Assembly: GCF_027942865.1 (NCBI RefSeq)
Contig: NC_134515.1
Span: 9,539,339-9,603,338, forward strand
Source of the DNA: Odontesthes bonariensis
Lineage: Eukaryota > Chordata > Actinopteri > Atheriniformes > Atherinopsidae
Direction of reading: 5' to 3'
DNA length: 64,000 nucleotides
The notes beneath the pieces were generated by a model that was not told the origin of the DNA, made no database searches, and saw nothing but the letters and a program-made list of their open reading frames with translations. This document shows, piece after piece, positions 13,535 through 25,215 of the stretch (position 1 is the first letter of the stretch; each line of letters begins with the position of its first letter). The position numbers and the translations under genes are program-made.

Positions 13535-15032
13535 CCGGATAGAGCAACCTAGGCCACATATGCACACATCTGAGCACATGTGACTGAACGAGTGTGTGCA
13601 GCACTGTGTCCCTGTCATCCGAGGTGAGCGCATGAACGTTCTGTCTGTGAGCACATCAGTATTTAATCTCCTGGCGTACGCCGGCTTGCCTGCGGTCCAC
13701 CTGTGCACCTGCAGTCCTAATTTCCGACAGGCATTTGAGGGGTCACCTCTGGCAGGGTCCTTGTATCTGGGCTGCTGCCTGCCGCCGCTGGCTTGGCGCC
13801 AGTCACACACTTCTGTAATACCCAGTGGGAATAGCACACTTAGAATTCGGCACAGTCAGTGGCTGGAGCCATTAAAGGTGGGCAGCCAACGGGACATAGA
13901 TATCTGCATTACTGTAGAGGCCATTAAAGCAGCTGGATGATGATGAGGAGGAGGAGGGGGAGGAGGAAGGTGGAAGTTTAAAGACAGAAAGGAAGAAAGT
14001 TCCTCTGAGGATGATCCACCACAATCACATTTCACACACATGCACAGACACACACACACACACACACGCAGTGTCCCATGTCTGCCCACATGAGCCACCA
14101 TCCAACTCCACCCAAAGCTATGCATCTTGCAACTGCCAACAACAGGGTGCACTTTGTGTGCTGGAATTGCCCGAATGCAACAGTGTTTCCCCACGCAAAA
14201 CGACCTTTCCTGGTCACCTTCAGACGCGCCTCAGCTTCATGTCTCCGCTTCTCCTCATCAGGTTGAGCATCAAGAGGAGGTCACGATGACAGCGGAGAGA
14301 CTACAGTACGGACCTAATGACATGCAAAGAGAGAGGCAGCGTTGCCACAGCGGTGCGCCACTTGGCTACGGTGTGTCCCTCCGCAAGGTTACCGGCCCGG
14401 CCACCGCCGGCCCTCTCTGCCAAACTCACACCCGCCCTGCGCCGGGCAAATCGTGAAGGTCCCTCCCGCCACGGATCGTCACCTGATCAAAGAGACACCC
14501 CCGCAGCTCGGCGTTGCAGGTGCGATGCGCCGTAACCGACACAAAACAACGCAATTGATGCCCAATTGCCTGTAGCCAACTAGCACCCGGGAAGACCGGG
14601 AGGCAAAAGGGAGAAGAGCGCGTGCTTGTCGGTGGAAATGTTGGATTGCAGCCTTCCATCAACTGCCACGGGACACGAAGGGAAGGATGGACGGATGGAT
14701 GGATGGAAGGATGGATATGTATCATTAGCCCTGTACACGCGCGCGCCAGCCCACTCACGCGTACACGCACACACGCACACACTTCCTCATAATGTCATAG
14801 CGCTGTTTGGCAGGTTATTATGGTAAGCACTACTGTACGGGCTATTATAATAGCTGTGTGAGGCCTGAGATGAGAGCATCCACCAAAGTCCATCAAAAAA
14901 AACTCCCCGCGCGCTATTAATGAATCACAGCGCGAGCAACACATCTCCCCTTATTAAAAAAAAAAAGAAAAAAGAGGCGCTCGGGGTAAATAACAGTCAC
15001 GCACGAGGGCACGCACAGACTCACAGACTCAC

Positions 15033-15316
15033 CGTGCAGGCCGAGCTCAAGGACATCAGCATCAGCGCGCGGGCGGGGAGGCAGAATCCCCGGTAATCTG
15101 CGTGTGCGTGGAGCGGAGAATGTCCCGGACCGGATGAGAGGATACAGGAGGGGGAGCGGGGCTGCGGCAGCTCCGGTTGCCTGGAGTCCGAAGGAGTGGA
15201 GGGATGAAAGACGACGACGGTGCTGATGAATATTCCGCTCCGCGCGGTCACCTGATGGTTGGTCGGCAGAGTTATGCGGCGGTTGAGGAGAGAGGAAGAG
15301 AGACACCGAGCGATGA

Positions 15317-15358
<42 letters not shown>

Positions 15359-15450
15359 CGCCGGGTTGAGGGTTTAAACACCTCCGTGGGGAGGGGAGGA
15401 GGGGGGAGCTGGGGCTGTCTGGACCAGGCTTGCTGCCGCCAGCTGTGTGG
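15033..15450 (-). other. atp2b3: Probable noncoding leader exon of atp2b3
   Basis: A consensus donor (CCTGCACG followed by gtgagt at 15032-15027) on the minus strand in the CpG block would join this leader to the acceptor before 9108. The upstream boundary is a guess. The leader would include the GA tract at about 15319-15354. Confidence 0.4.
15319..15354. repeat. (GA)n microsatellite in the CpG block
   Basis: About 17 GA units. On the minus strand this is a CT tract within the inferred 5' leader of atp2b3. Confidence 0.95.
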
Positions 15451-15764
15451 ATTTCACCGATTTTGGTTCACTGTTAAGGGCACTGGGAGAAAAAGAAAAG
15501 GGAGAAAGAAAAGAACCGGAGACGCTCATGCGACATCTTTGGAAGAGTAGGTGAAGGAGGAGGGGTTGAGCCTCTGCTGGAGCTCGCGCGTACAGGAGCT
15601 CTCGGTCGCAGCATCCGAGAGAGGGGGGTTGTTGAGCGGCTGCTCTGTGAGCTACGTCACCCCGTCCTACTCGTCTGCGTGATGACGACGGCACCGCACT
15701 TTTTGGTGTTGGTCTACTATCAGCTGGCATCAAGAGCGTCAAGCACGGGCTTGACTTCCATGAG

Positions 15765-15860
15765 ATATAATAATAATAATAATAGTAATAATAATAATAA
15801 TACATTTTATTTATTATTATTATTTATTTTTACATTTACAACAAAATCTCAAAGTGTTAC
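15765..15860 (-). repeat. (AAT)n tract with L2-tail-like sequence
   Basis: AAT units interrupted once, followed by ATACATTTTATTTATTA. Read on the minus strand this is the kind of 3' tail seen on the L2 copies at 30.3 and 56.6 kb (AAATGTATTATTATT), so it may be the end of a degraded minus-strand L2 copy. Confidence 0.45.
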
Positions 15861-16184
15861 AGTGGGATAAAAGACAAATATTAAGATCAAAAGCAGGGAC
15901 AGTAAAATGCAAATAAAATACACAAATAAAAGTAGTGAGTCCTATAAATGCAAAAATAAATAAATTATGCTCATTATGAAATTTTCCTCAAATATCTAGC
16001 AATTATAGTCCACTTCAACCACGTGCATTGGATCATTTAAGGTAGCCTACTCACTGTTTCCTTAATTAACAATTCTTATTCTGCAAAGAAACCAATTCCA
16101 AATGTTGACTTTCAGCTACTACTTTGCACTTAATGGCCGTTTAAAGGTTCCTCCCATCCCCAGATATATTCCAATCAGTAGTAT

Positions 16185-16398
16185 AGTGGAGTGTTTCCCC
16201 ATCCTGGTCCTCAGGCACCCCTGCAAGGCATGTTTCACATGTTTCCCTGCCCCAACACCCCATATTCAGGGAACTGGGGCAGCTTTAGCTCTATATCAAG
16301 ATACTGAAGCAAGATCCATTCATTTGAATCAGGCGTGTTAGAGGAGGGAAAGCTGTAAAATATTAAGGGGAGCAGAGCCCAGGACCAGGGGTCCTGTC
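16185..16398. mobile_element. Short palindromic MITE
   Basis: The left half reads GTTTCCCCATCCTGGTCCTC, then TTTCCCTGCCCCAACAC. The right half carries the reverse order: ATTTGAATCAGGCGTGTTAG, GAGGGAAAGC, CCAGGACCAGGGGTCCT. The two halves form diverged inverted arms. This is the familiar fish 'tcctggtcctc' foldback family, probably hAT-derived. It does not code. Confidence 0.6.
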
Positions 16399-16399
16399 A

Positions 16400-18319
16400 A
16401 ATAGTCAAAAAAGTTGTCTTTTACTTGACCTCAGTGGAAAACATCGTGGAGTTAAACTGTGATGTGGGTCTGTATCACTGCACAAATGTTCAATAAATAT
16501 TTTTCAAAGACTGCTTTAAACACTTCATCTTATCACATTTTTAATCAAAGGCTATGTGGCATATATCATACTAGAGATAATATACATTACGTTATTATCA
16601 AAAAAAGGAAAGAAAAAATCCAGAAAAGTGAAATATGTCACATGGCAGCTCACACTCATCCTCCTGCCCTCATATTCATCCTTACAAATTAGTACAGCTG
16701 GATAATGTTAATCAAGAGTCATGAAAACAAAGTTGTGGATCTAAGGAATTGTGGGATGGAACTTTTCAATTTCTCTCATACAGGATTGTCTGGTGTGTCT
16801 CTGCTCAGGGAGATCTTAAAGGAAGCATTGGAGCTTCTTTTCTTAGCACATTCGAACAGATCTTATCATGGATCCAAATCAAAGAACTGGGCCCCAGGAG
16901 TTGGTTGTTCCTGTAGAATAGAGTCAACTCTTTAATATCCTCTGCAGCCTTTTAAAAAATATTTCTCAAACATACTCACCAGGAAAGATAACTCACCTCT
17001 TTTCCTAACTGTAAGACTTTGCCACGTAAAATTACTCTGATAGCTCTGCAGTTATTCAGTCAGGGTTTTATTAGAGCAGTCTAAGGGTGGATTTTCAGTC
17101 ACAATTTCTAATGGCAAAACAGAAAAAACATGTGAATGAGAGGAGCTTTATTGGGAATTCAGCAATATTAACTTACACTTTATTGCTTGATGGAATTGAG
17201 AAAATTGAGTCTAGTTGAGCATGTACATGCAGGAGCGATTCCATCTCCAAAGGCATTATGGCGTTAAGTTCAGCTTTGAGAACTCCCATTTTGGATGTTT
17301 TTGCTTTTGAGTAACACGTTTACATGCTTTTTAAAAAATCTGGTTTTAGTCTGTCTAACACAATGACATGTCATGTAAACGTGCTTATTGTCTCTTGGCT
17401 TCTGCTGCTTTGCTTGCGTCTTTAAGCATCTTTTTTTTTTTTCTGAAAATATCTTCAAATTCATTGAAGAGCAACACAACTTTGATGCCAAACAGAGCTG
17501 CCTTGAAAGACACTTGGAGGATTTCTGAAATGCAGCCAATCTCCTTTTTCCTTATCACCAAACCGGAGCGAGCTTTCATTGAGAACTGACATTTTTCTTT
17601 CCGCCCACTTGAATTTGTAAACCAGAAAATATCAGCCTCACCACGAGGAGTGAGTGATGCCATTGAATATGAACTGCAGGTTTATCATGTTTGCTGGAGA
17701 AGAAAAGACGCAGGACTTAGTTTGGGCTGCAGGGAGCAAGAGGCGTAAGCATTATTACCCAAATTACAGGTGAAATATTTGTAAGTACTAGCCCACAGAT
17801 CATGAATATTAATAAAAGTTCCTTTTAATAACTTAGTTTATGCAAATTTCTGAGCTAGTAGTCTCTTCTGTAAAACTGTCTCTTGGAGAAGCTGAGGTAA
17901 TTTGTGATTCTGAAACAAAACTTTGTTGGGATTAATCTTTATCATCTTTATCTCAACCTGACAAACACATCCAACAAATGTGACCACTCAGCCAAAAGCA
18001 GAAACTTGCAGCACACTGATACAAGAGATGCACATTAAAAGGGGATTTGGAGGTTTGTGTATATGCTGGCAGAAAAATATAAACTGCATTTGATTGGAAT
18101 CGCGCCACCGAATACAATGTATTGAGATAATCTTAAGGCAACATTTGTTTGTGAACTTGCAGACAGGGAGTGAAAAGCTAAAGGTTTTGTAGCTGCAGTG
18201 GGGACAGAGACGATGGGTAGAAAACCTGTAGCTCTGTAAATAACCTTAACTCAATAATAATTCAGCAGACGAGCAAATAAACACAACTCTGTTTCGGGTT
18301 TGTCAGTAATTCAGTTGTA
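16400..18319. other. Intergenic, little recognised
   Basis: AT-rich sequence with short random open frames. Apart from repeat copy B at 17210-17390 nothing could be assigned. Confidence 0.5.
17210..17390 (+). repeat. Dispersed repeat, copy B
   Basis: Companion of the block at 10125-10290: GTACATGCAGGAGCGATTCC, then TTTACATGCTTTTTAAAAAA and CTGGTTTTAGTCTGTCTAAC, in the same order. Diverged, noncoding. Confidence 0.5.
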
Positions 18320-19214
18320 TTAATTTCCGTTTATTTATGTAGCACAAATTCACAACAAATGTCATTTCAGGACATGTTAAAGAGAGACCAAACAAGTTCA
18401 ATACAATGAAATACGATTATAATCTAATTCAATCTAATACTGTCCAATTTATTGTTATCAAGTTCAATACTAATTCATAAAAAGTAAACCAACAGCTCAC
18501 ATTGAAGCTTCAGTTTGATTCAGTTATCCTAACCCATCATGGGAGGTTCCCCAGCCGTCCAAGCCAATGGCAGCAAAAGGAAAGGGATTGGTTCATCCAC
18601 CCCCAACTCTACACTTTATCAAATCGGAAAGTTTTAAGCCTAATCTTGAAGGTAGAGAGGGTGTCTGCTTCCTGAACCCAAACTGGTTCCACGGAGAGGG
18701 GTCTGATAACTGAAGGCTCTGCCTCCCATTCGGCTTTTAGAAACTCTGGGAAACACAAGTAAACCTGCAGGCTGAGAGCAAAGTGCTCTGTTGGGAAAAT
18801 ATCTAACTTTGAGATCTGTAAGATGGAGCTCGCTCATTAAGAGCTTTATATGGGAGAAGAGTGAATAATTCTATTCTTGATTTTGCAGGAAGACATCGGA
18901 GAGAAGGTTAAAATGGAGCAATATGATACAAACTGCTAATTCTTGTTAGAACCATCAGCATTTTGGATCAGCTGGCGGTTATAAGAGAGCTTTTGGGACA
19001 GTACAATAATACATAATTACAATAGTTCATCTTGAAAAAACTAATGCATGGAGCAGTTTTTCTGCATCACTCTGAGACAGGATGTTCCTTATTGTGGCAA
19101 TATTACAAACGATCCAAGAAACCTGTTCTATATGGGAGTGAAAGTACATGATCCTGGTCAATAATAACTCCAAGATCCTTCACAGTCGCTCTCAAAGCCA
19201 ACATTTAGAGTTAA

Positions 19215-19746
19215 GGCCTCGGTATGCTTCTCCGTCGCTATCCGTGAAACTCCGTGGTCACTACACCTTTCGAAGTTCTCCGTCGGGATGTCGGATACAA
19301 AAGGCAATTCACCTCCCGATCAGTAGACGTCGCTACCTTAGACGACCCAATCTGGCGACGTCTATCGTGAAAGTGGTTGATTGATTGTTTACCTTCCGGC
19401 TCCGTTCCACTCCTCACAGTGAACGATGGCGACCGAGAGAGAAAGACTGTTGTTGGAGTTGGAGCTTGTTGAAATTGATATTGAAATGATTTTGACCAAA
19501 TGTTGACCGGCACACAGTAAACTCTTTGAAAAATGGCGGTGTTGTTGTTCTGAGAGGAAGGAGCTAAACCGGAAAAGTGATTCCGGAAATGATGTTGTTA
19601 GCCGACCGATCACAACCCTTGCGGTCTCTGCGAGTCTCCGTAGCCTCGACGGATAGATAGGAATTTTGGCCGACGCACGCAAGCGACGGAGAGCGTCTTC
19701 GGAAAGGGCTCTCCGTCGCTCTCCGTAGACAACCATAAATTAGGCT
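19215..19746 (+). mobile_element. Harbinger-type MITE with TAA target duplication
   Basis: A 532-bp element flanked by TAA on both sides (19212-19214 and 19747-19749), the 3-bp duplication typical of PIF/Harbinger. Its ends are diverged inverted repeats: GGCCTCGGTATGCTTCTC against AGCCTAATTTATGGTTGTC read inward from the right. CTCCGTCGCT subrepeats occur near both ends. It keeps a short frame starting MATERERLLLELELVEIDIE that stops after about 26 codons. Family assignment rests on the target duplication and terminus style. Confidence 0.65.
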
Positions 19747-19967
19747 TAAGTATATGGCTATATAATGTCTTCTCGCGCTGCTCAGGTTCAAAGGCAGCAA
19801 CTTCAGTTTTGTCTGAATTCAGAAACAGAAAATACAGTCATTGAGGTCTTTATGTCTGAGACATGCTTAAATCTAACCAACTCCTTTGGTTTAATCTGGT
19901 TTCATAGATAACTAAAGCCGAGTATCATCAGCATAGCAATGGAAATTTATACCATGCTGTCTAATGA

Positions 19968-20556
19968 GTACTGCATCTCCCTCCTAACTGGTCTCCCAGC
20001 CTGTGCTGTGAAACCTCTGCAGATGGTCCAGAACGCGGCGGCGCGTCTGGTCTTCGATCAGCCTAAAAGAGCACACGTCACCCCTCTGTTCGTTGAGCTC
20101 CACTGGCTACCCTTAGCCGCCAGCATCAAATTCAAGTCACTGATCTGATGTTAGCCTACAAAGTGCTTAATGGAACGGCTCCCATCTACCTGAATGCTCT
20201 CACAAAGGCTTACGCCACGACTCGGTCACTCCGGTCATCAAAGGATTGTCGTCTAGCAGCGCCTACACCACGCTTAAGACCATCCAGTCTCTTTTCATGT
20301 GTTGTTCCACGATGGTGGAATGACCTACCGAGCGCTACCAGAACAGAGGCGTCCCTGAATATCTTCAAGAAACTCTTGAAGACCCAGCTCTTCAGAGAGC
20401 ATCTCCTGTCCTTGCACTTACCCTGTACGTCCCTCCATGTCTGCACTCCATCTCTATGTGTAATATCTGTAGCTTATTGTTGGCTTTGATGTTATATCCT
20501 CAATCATAAGTGGCTTTGGATAAAAGCGTCTGCTGAATGCATAAACATAAACATAA
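19968..20556 (+). mobile_element. LINE 3' fragment (L2/Rex1 group) inserted in the minus-strand L2
   Basis: Encodes the reverse-transcriptase thumb and C-terminal region: [69 protein letters not shown]. One frameshift near 20148 splits the frame. The 3' tail, GATAAAAGCGTCTGCTGAAT followed by repeated CATAAA units, marks the end. A second copy of the same family lies at 56625-57111. Confidence 0.8.
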
Positions 20557-20859
20557 ACTTTTCACCAAATGGAAGCTCATAGAAAGTTAAAAGTTATCGG
20601 TCAAAGCGCAGAACCCTGAGGAATTCCATTACCACCTCTGGTGTTTCAGGATATCTTAGCATTTACATGAACAAACTGGAATTTATCAGATAAACGGGAC
20701 TGAAAGTATCCTAGTGCTGTTCCTTTCATCACAATAACAAGTTTAAGCCTCTGTATTAAAATGTTGTGATTATCTGTAGAAACAACAAGACAAGTACAGA
20801 GAACTTTAGAAATAGATCGAGTAGCTTTTTTACATAAAGGTTTAATTACAGCAACCTTA

Positions 20860-22250
20860 AAGAAACAGTTTTAATCTTTGGCGATGCATTATATTTAGTA
20901 ACTTTCAGGTTTTTTTATGTGAAGCTCAAATCTATAAACATGGATTATAAAAAATATCGAAAGTATCGAAAAAGGTAAAATATGTTCAAAAGTACAGTAC
21001 ATGTGTAAATGAGACATATAATTATTACTTTCCAGCACTTTATGTTTAAATGCAACTTCGGAAACAGAACTTATGAATGTGGTTCAGATAAATGTTTGTT
21101 TTGGTTGCGTTTGTTTTTGGTTCAGTTATCGAACACACTTCCATTTGCTGTTCTGACCATTTGCGCTGTGGTTCTAGGAATAGTCCTCTGGGACATGGGA
21201 GGAGAGACATTTCTGGAAGCAGCAGCAGCAGCAGTCAGCCTGACAGGAAGAGAAATGGATGCTCTGTAAGTGCAACGATACCATCTGAGGAGTCAAAGAG
21301 CTGGTTGACAAGCGAATTCTATGGATCGAGGTGTAAAAACGCTGCGTTTCTCCGCCTTAACTGTGAAGCCCTCGAGGATCAGGTCCACAGCATGGCAAGG
21401 AGGTGCAGCGCAAAGAATCGTACATTGATTTCATGCAGCCTTGCTCCAACTCTCCCCCTCCCACCCCTCCACATGCATGGCTGTACGCAACTGGCTACTG
21501 TCAAAGCTTGTTATACAGCCAGCCAGCGTAAGGAAGAAGAGAAGAAATGTATTTATAGATGAATCAGATGAACTTATTAATAGATATCCTCTACACTGCA
21601 GGGAGATGGACCACAGACTTGCACACACACACATACACAGATCTTGATGAAAAGCTTTGATGCTGATTTTATCTATCCTTCTTCTTATCTTTAACTGTTC
21701 CACACCATCTCCCAGAGGCAAATGCAAAAAAATAAAAGAAAATCTTCTTTATCATCTCCAAAAATATACATTAAAAAATGTCTTCCGCCTTTCGAGCTGA
21801 ATCAATTAAGAACAGAAGGCAAATCACCATCTAGATGTCGCGCTGGTATCGGTGTAACTATATGTAATAATGATCATACTTACATGAATGTTAGGACCTA
21901 AGGTTTATCTGCCTCCACCGGCTTCTTATACTTCATCCGGTGGACCTCTCTTACCCAAATACACAACTGGCCATTTATGTAAAATCAAAAGTGATTCATC
22001 AGATCAGGTCACTGTCATTCTGCAGCTTCTTATGCTGCAAGCTGTGAGCCACAATTCTGACATCTGTCCTGTTGCATTAGGATTTTATGCTGTTTGTGCC
22101 GTGTGTGTGTGTGTGTGTGTGTGCGCGTGCGTATGGATTTTTAATTGTCGTTCTTTATTTTTCTTATCACAGGTTTGGCATGGATGCTATGAGTCAATGG
22201 GGAGATGCTTCGCTTTTCAGCACACAGTTCTGTTCAGCTGAAAGTGATGA
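20860..22250. other. Intergenic, nothing assigned
   Basis: Contains open frames up to 156 codons (about 21092-21562) with no recognisable domain, a short CAG tract (about 21219-21236) and a TG/GC microsatellite (about 22098-22130). Confidence 0.5.
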
Positions 22251-22251
22251 A

Positions 22252-23022
22252 CCCTTGTATGGTATTCGGGTCAAATTGACCCGTTTCAAATATTTAAAAG
22301 AAGAAAAATGGTACAAGTATACATTTTTTCTATCTGAAACTCAACGGCCTGAGCTTATTTTCTGTGATAAACATGTACAAATGAAAAAAGAAAAATTTGA
22401 GCACACATGCTACCATACCCCATACATTTACATCCTTCATATGGTCTTAGGGTCAGCTCGACACACACAGACACACACAATGTTAAATTATTATCATCAA
22501 AGCACAGAGTGCTCATGAGCACTCTACACAGGGATGGAAGAATAAGCAGCAGGGAGGACCGTAAGCCAGAGGTCATACTTGACTGCGATGACACCAAAGG
22601 ACGGGTAGACAACAGCTTGCTACAGCTGTCAAAGAAGAACGCTACAGTGGCCACTCGTGATCTTTTACAACATGCTGGATGTTTCAGCCTATAATGCATT
22701 TATATAATATAAACACTAATAATAATAATGCATTTTTTTCTAAGATAAGCATGATTTATGACACCCAAGTCTTCAGTGTAGTGGATTTTTAACATCAATT
22801 ATAACCTCATGACAAAAAGAGTAGTCACACTTCCATTGTTAATTGTGTTCTAGTAGACTAGACTGATTGTATTCATGAAACATACATGTTATCCCAGTTT
22901 TTTTAAATTGAGATAAAGACAATACATGTTAATGGTTTATTAAATACAATTTTATGTTAGAATTGTTTTTAAAGCCCCAAATATATGTCCTGGGTCAATT
23001 TGACCCGAGGGACACCAGAGGG
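22252..23022 (+). mobile_element. piggyBac-like relic
   Basis: The ends are inverted. The left reads CCCTTGTATGGTATTCGGGT followed by CAAATTGACCCG. The right, read inward, reads CCCTCTGGTGTCCCTCGGGT followed by CAAATTGACCC. Inside, the plus-strand frame to about 22690 reads DGRISSREDRKPEVILDCDD, then a frameshifted trace of WPLVIFYNMLDVSAYNAF (seen near 22645-22700). This is the C-terminal wording of fish piggyBac transposases. The left flank is TGAA rather than TTAA, so the target site is eroded. The internal sequence is too short for a full transposase. Confidence 0.7.
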
Positions 23023-23048
23023 TCCCAAAAGTGAAGACCATACAAGGC

Positions 23049-23338
23049 TTAAGAAAGAGGAAAAAATCCAGCAAAGACCTGACACAGGAGCTGAGAGCTG
23101 CATCTGGACCTTCAGCTGATCCATCTGCTGTTGGCCCAAGCCTCATCAGAAATGGGCTCCATGGAAGGGTGGCTGTCAAGAAGCCGTTCTTAAGGAAGGG
23201 AAACGGGGAGAAAGGGCTGAGCTGTGCCAAAGGACACAAGAAGTGGGCTGAAAATCAGTGGCAGCAGGTCTGATGGAGGGATGAATCCTCCCCAGAGCCC
23301 GGAGCTCAACATTACTGAAGCAGTGTGGGATCATGTTG
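23049..23338 (+). mobile_element. Tc1-like fragment, internally deleted subtype (copy 1)
   Basis: Encodes the helix-turn-helix remnant [20 protein letters not shown], then GLHGRVAVKKPFLRKGN and GHKKWAENQWQQV, then jumps to [17 protein letters not shown]. The centre of the transposase is missing, with the same junction as in the copies at 38.9 and 43.5 kb. Both ends of the element are lost here. It begins just past the piggyBac relic. Confidence 0.85.
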
Positions 23339-24922
23339 CATATTACATATTATATTTCTATAGATGTGTGAACATATTTCAAGACTTTTGCAATGAACAG
23401 CTTCAAAGTTTTCAACATATTTGGCCAGATAAGTTTCACCAAGTTCATTTTCATGTTGTTTGGCAAATTTAAAGTCCAGACTTCTGTGTTCATTGTGAAT
23501 AGAGGTCTTCTGTTAATGGTAGTACGTCTCTTTCCATACCTGCAAAGTGCATGTTCACTTGTGTTTCTACTGTTTCAGTGGCTTCTGATACTCTTGTGAA
23601 ATCCTCCATCTTTATGAGGCTGTTAAAAGAAATTTCTTAACATATTGAGCCGTCCCAGAACTGAGAAACGGTGGTGTTTACAGGTTCTTTTAGAACCTCG
23701 CTCAGTTGCAGTGATTAAACATCTACTTGGATTGAGGCTGTACTTCAGAATCCACATTTTTAATACCTTTCTGGCCAATTTGTTCTCATCACAGTTTCAT
23801 ATTTTAGAAGGTTTGATGGCATGTTTGGGTATGTGTACAGCATATACAATTAATGTTCCCAGACCCAACAGTCTTTCTTCTCATCTATCTAAGCAGTCAA
23901 TTTAATTTGCTAATAATAATATCAGGTAATGCACATACACAACTCTGCAAGTCAACATTAAGCGCAGCTACGGTATCGAATGTTCGATCTTTGGCTTTGA
24001 TCAGTGTTTGTAAACCCTGACCATCCAGGCAGGTTTTTTTGTTTTATTGCAGTAGTTTACTGTAATTTGTCCCCATGTAGTTTGAGGACATTTCCTGAGC
24101 AGCTGCGTGTTTGTACTTTCAGCCCTTACCATACCTACCATTCGACATATCCAACACCTAATTTAAACCTTAAATCTTTAATAGTAAGTAATCCCGGCAC
24201 AATTTTGCCGGTCACTGCATATTCTTTTATGATGAAGTAGTAATTAGGAATAAGTGTTGCTTTATATCTTTAACAATATCTATATAACCAACATATTGAT
24301 CTCCCACTGTATTATAACATGCTTAATGTTCCATATCTTTAAATTTAACACTATCTTTTCTCTAAAAGAAGAGGCAGACCTAAAAGTGTATATTGTTATT
24401 TCAGAAGAAGCCAATCAGAGCTAAATTACATCGAGACGAGCAGCGAACTGCAGCGTTCAGGGTGGAGAAACAGCTGAAGTTGATTTTCAGTCAGTGAGCC
24501 AGCTAACGGCTCATACTTGTACCGCTGCACCTGACCTCCAGCTCTTAATTGTCGGAAACTATCTTGACATCTGCTGTTAATTTCCTCTGAGCTTGTTCAA
24601 TGATGTCGCAGCATACTCCAGAGTACATCAGTGAACTGTAACATCACTGCTGGGTGTGGTTACAGAGGCAACAGTGTCACTTTTTAAATCTGTCCAATTC
24701 AAGGAGAATATCAAATAAACTCAGGAGGGCACAGTTTGACTGCCAGCTGTCCAGAATCTTTGCTGCAACCCATCTTCATGCCTTGGCTGATTCTTCACTT
24801 ATGCTACTCAGTGGAGGAAAAATATACAAAAACATTTCCTTTTAAAAGGGACAAACCCAGTGTTAACTAAGTATACACGCTTTCAGCAATATGCAAGCGT
24901 GCAACATTAGGACTGTAAGCAA

Positions 24923-24963
<41 letters not shown>

Positions 24964-25052
24964 GTGGCAGAGCTACCATCACTTCACCCACTGATTTGTG
25001 GCATTTCGAATCTTCAGTTTAGCATTTGGGCGTCATCTTCTTGGTTTTTTTT
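23339..25052. other. Intergenic, nothing assigned
   Basis: AT-rich, no recognisable coding domain. It contains an AT microsatellite near its right end. Confidence 0.5.
24924..24960. repeat. (AT)n microsatellite
   Basis: About 18 uninterrupted AT units. Confidence 0.95.
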
Positions 25053-25215
25053 ACATGAAGCTGTATGACATCCTATTTTAGCAATATCATTTATGAACAT
25101 CTTCTTACCCCCTGCTGCGTCCTGTGAGCCGAGTTCCAGCCTCGTTTTGGAGTTGACGAAGGTAGTCCTTTTGACATGAAGCTACAGCTTCATGTCAAAA
25201 GAGGCGAACTATCCC
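25053..25215. mobile_element. Deleted copy of the 'gggatagttcgcctc' foldback element
   Basis: The left arm ATGAAGCTGTATGACATCC to GACGAAGGTAGTCC is followed directly by the inverted terminal arm GCTTCATGTCAAAAGAGGCG and ends at CTATCCC (25215). It matches the arms of the 665-bp foldback at 40596-41260. The centre is missing. Confidence 0.8.

Larger units (their letters stand above)
9109..15032. other. First intron of atp2b3 (inferred) with dispersed repeats
   Basis: About 5.9 kb between the inferred acceptor at 9108 and the inferred leader donor at 15032. No coding exon was recognised. It contains two diverged interspersed repeats near 10.1-10.4 kb, pyrimidine-rich DNA at 12.45-12.9 kb and TG/CA microsatellites at 13.5 and 14.05 kb. 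Confidence 0.5.
14880..15700 (-). promoter_or_regulatory. CpG-rich promoter region, probably of atp2b3
   Basis: A CpG-dense block that contrasts with the AT-rich surroundings. It has GC boxes, a CRE-like half site (CTACGTCACC at about 15652-15661) and a (GA)n tract. It lies upstream of the atp2b3 coding exons on the matching strand and contains a strong minus-strand splice donor, so it is read as that gene's promoter and first exon. No transcription start can be fixed from sequence alone. Confidence 0.55.
18320..20860 (-). mobile_element. L2-type LINE, minus strand, degraded and interrupted
   Basis: Non-LTR retrotransposon relic. The minus-strand frame at 18640-18837 reads RVSKSRMGGRAFSYQTPL, the C-terminal signature of fish L2/Maui-type reverse transcriptases. 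The nucleotide wording on both sides (for example GAACCCTGAGGAATTCCAT and ATCATCAGCATAGCAATGGA) is the antisense of the palm and thumb region of the same family. The 3' end lies left, near TTATTTATGTAGCACAAATT. The copy is heavily mutated and split by a Harbinger MITE (19215-19746) and a plus-strand LINE fragment (19968-20556). Confidence 0.75.

Noticed and set aside
13856-14575. Several overlapping frames around 13.9-14.6 kb
   Set aside because: Overlap in multiple frames near CA repeats and GC-rich sequence; none shows a domain.
15374-15805. 143-codon minus-strand frame with a poly-Tyr start
   Set aside because: The Tyr run is the AAT repeat, and the rest lies in the CpG promoter block with no family match.
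21009-21562. Overlapping frames of 86 and 156 codons
   Set aside because: No recognised domain, no convincing splice sites, amino-acid order looks random; CAG tract gives the Ala/Ser run.
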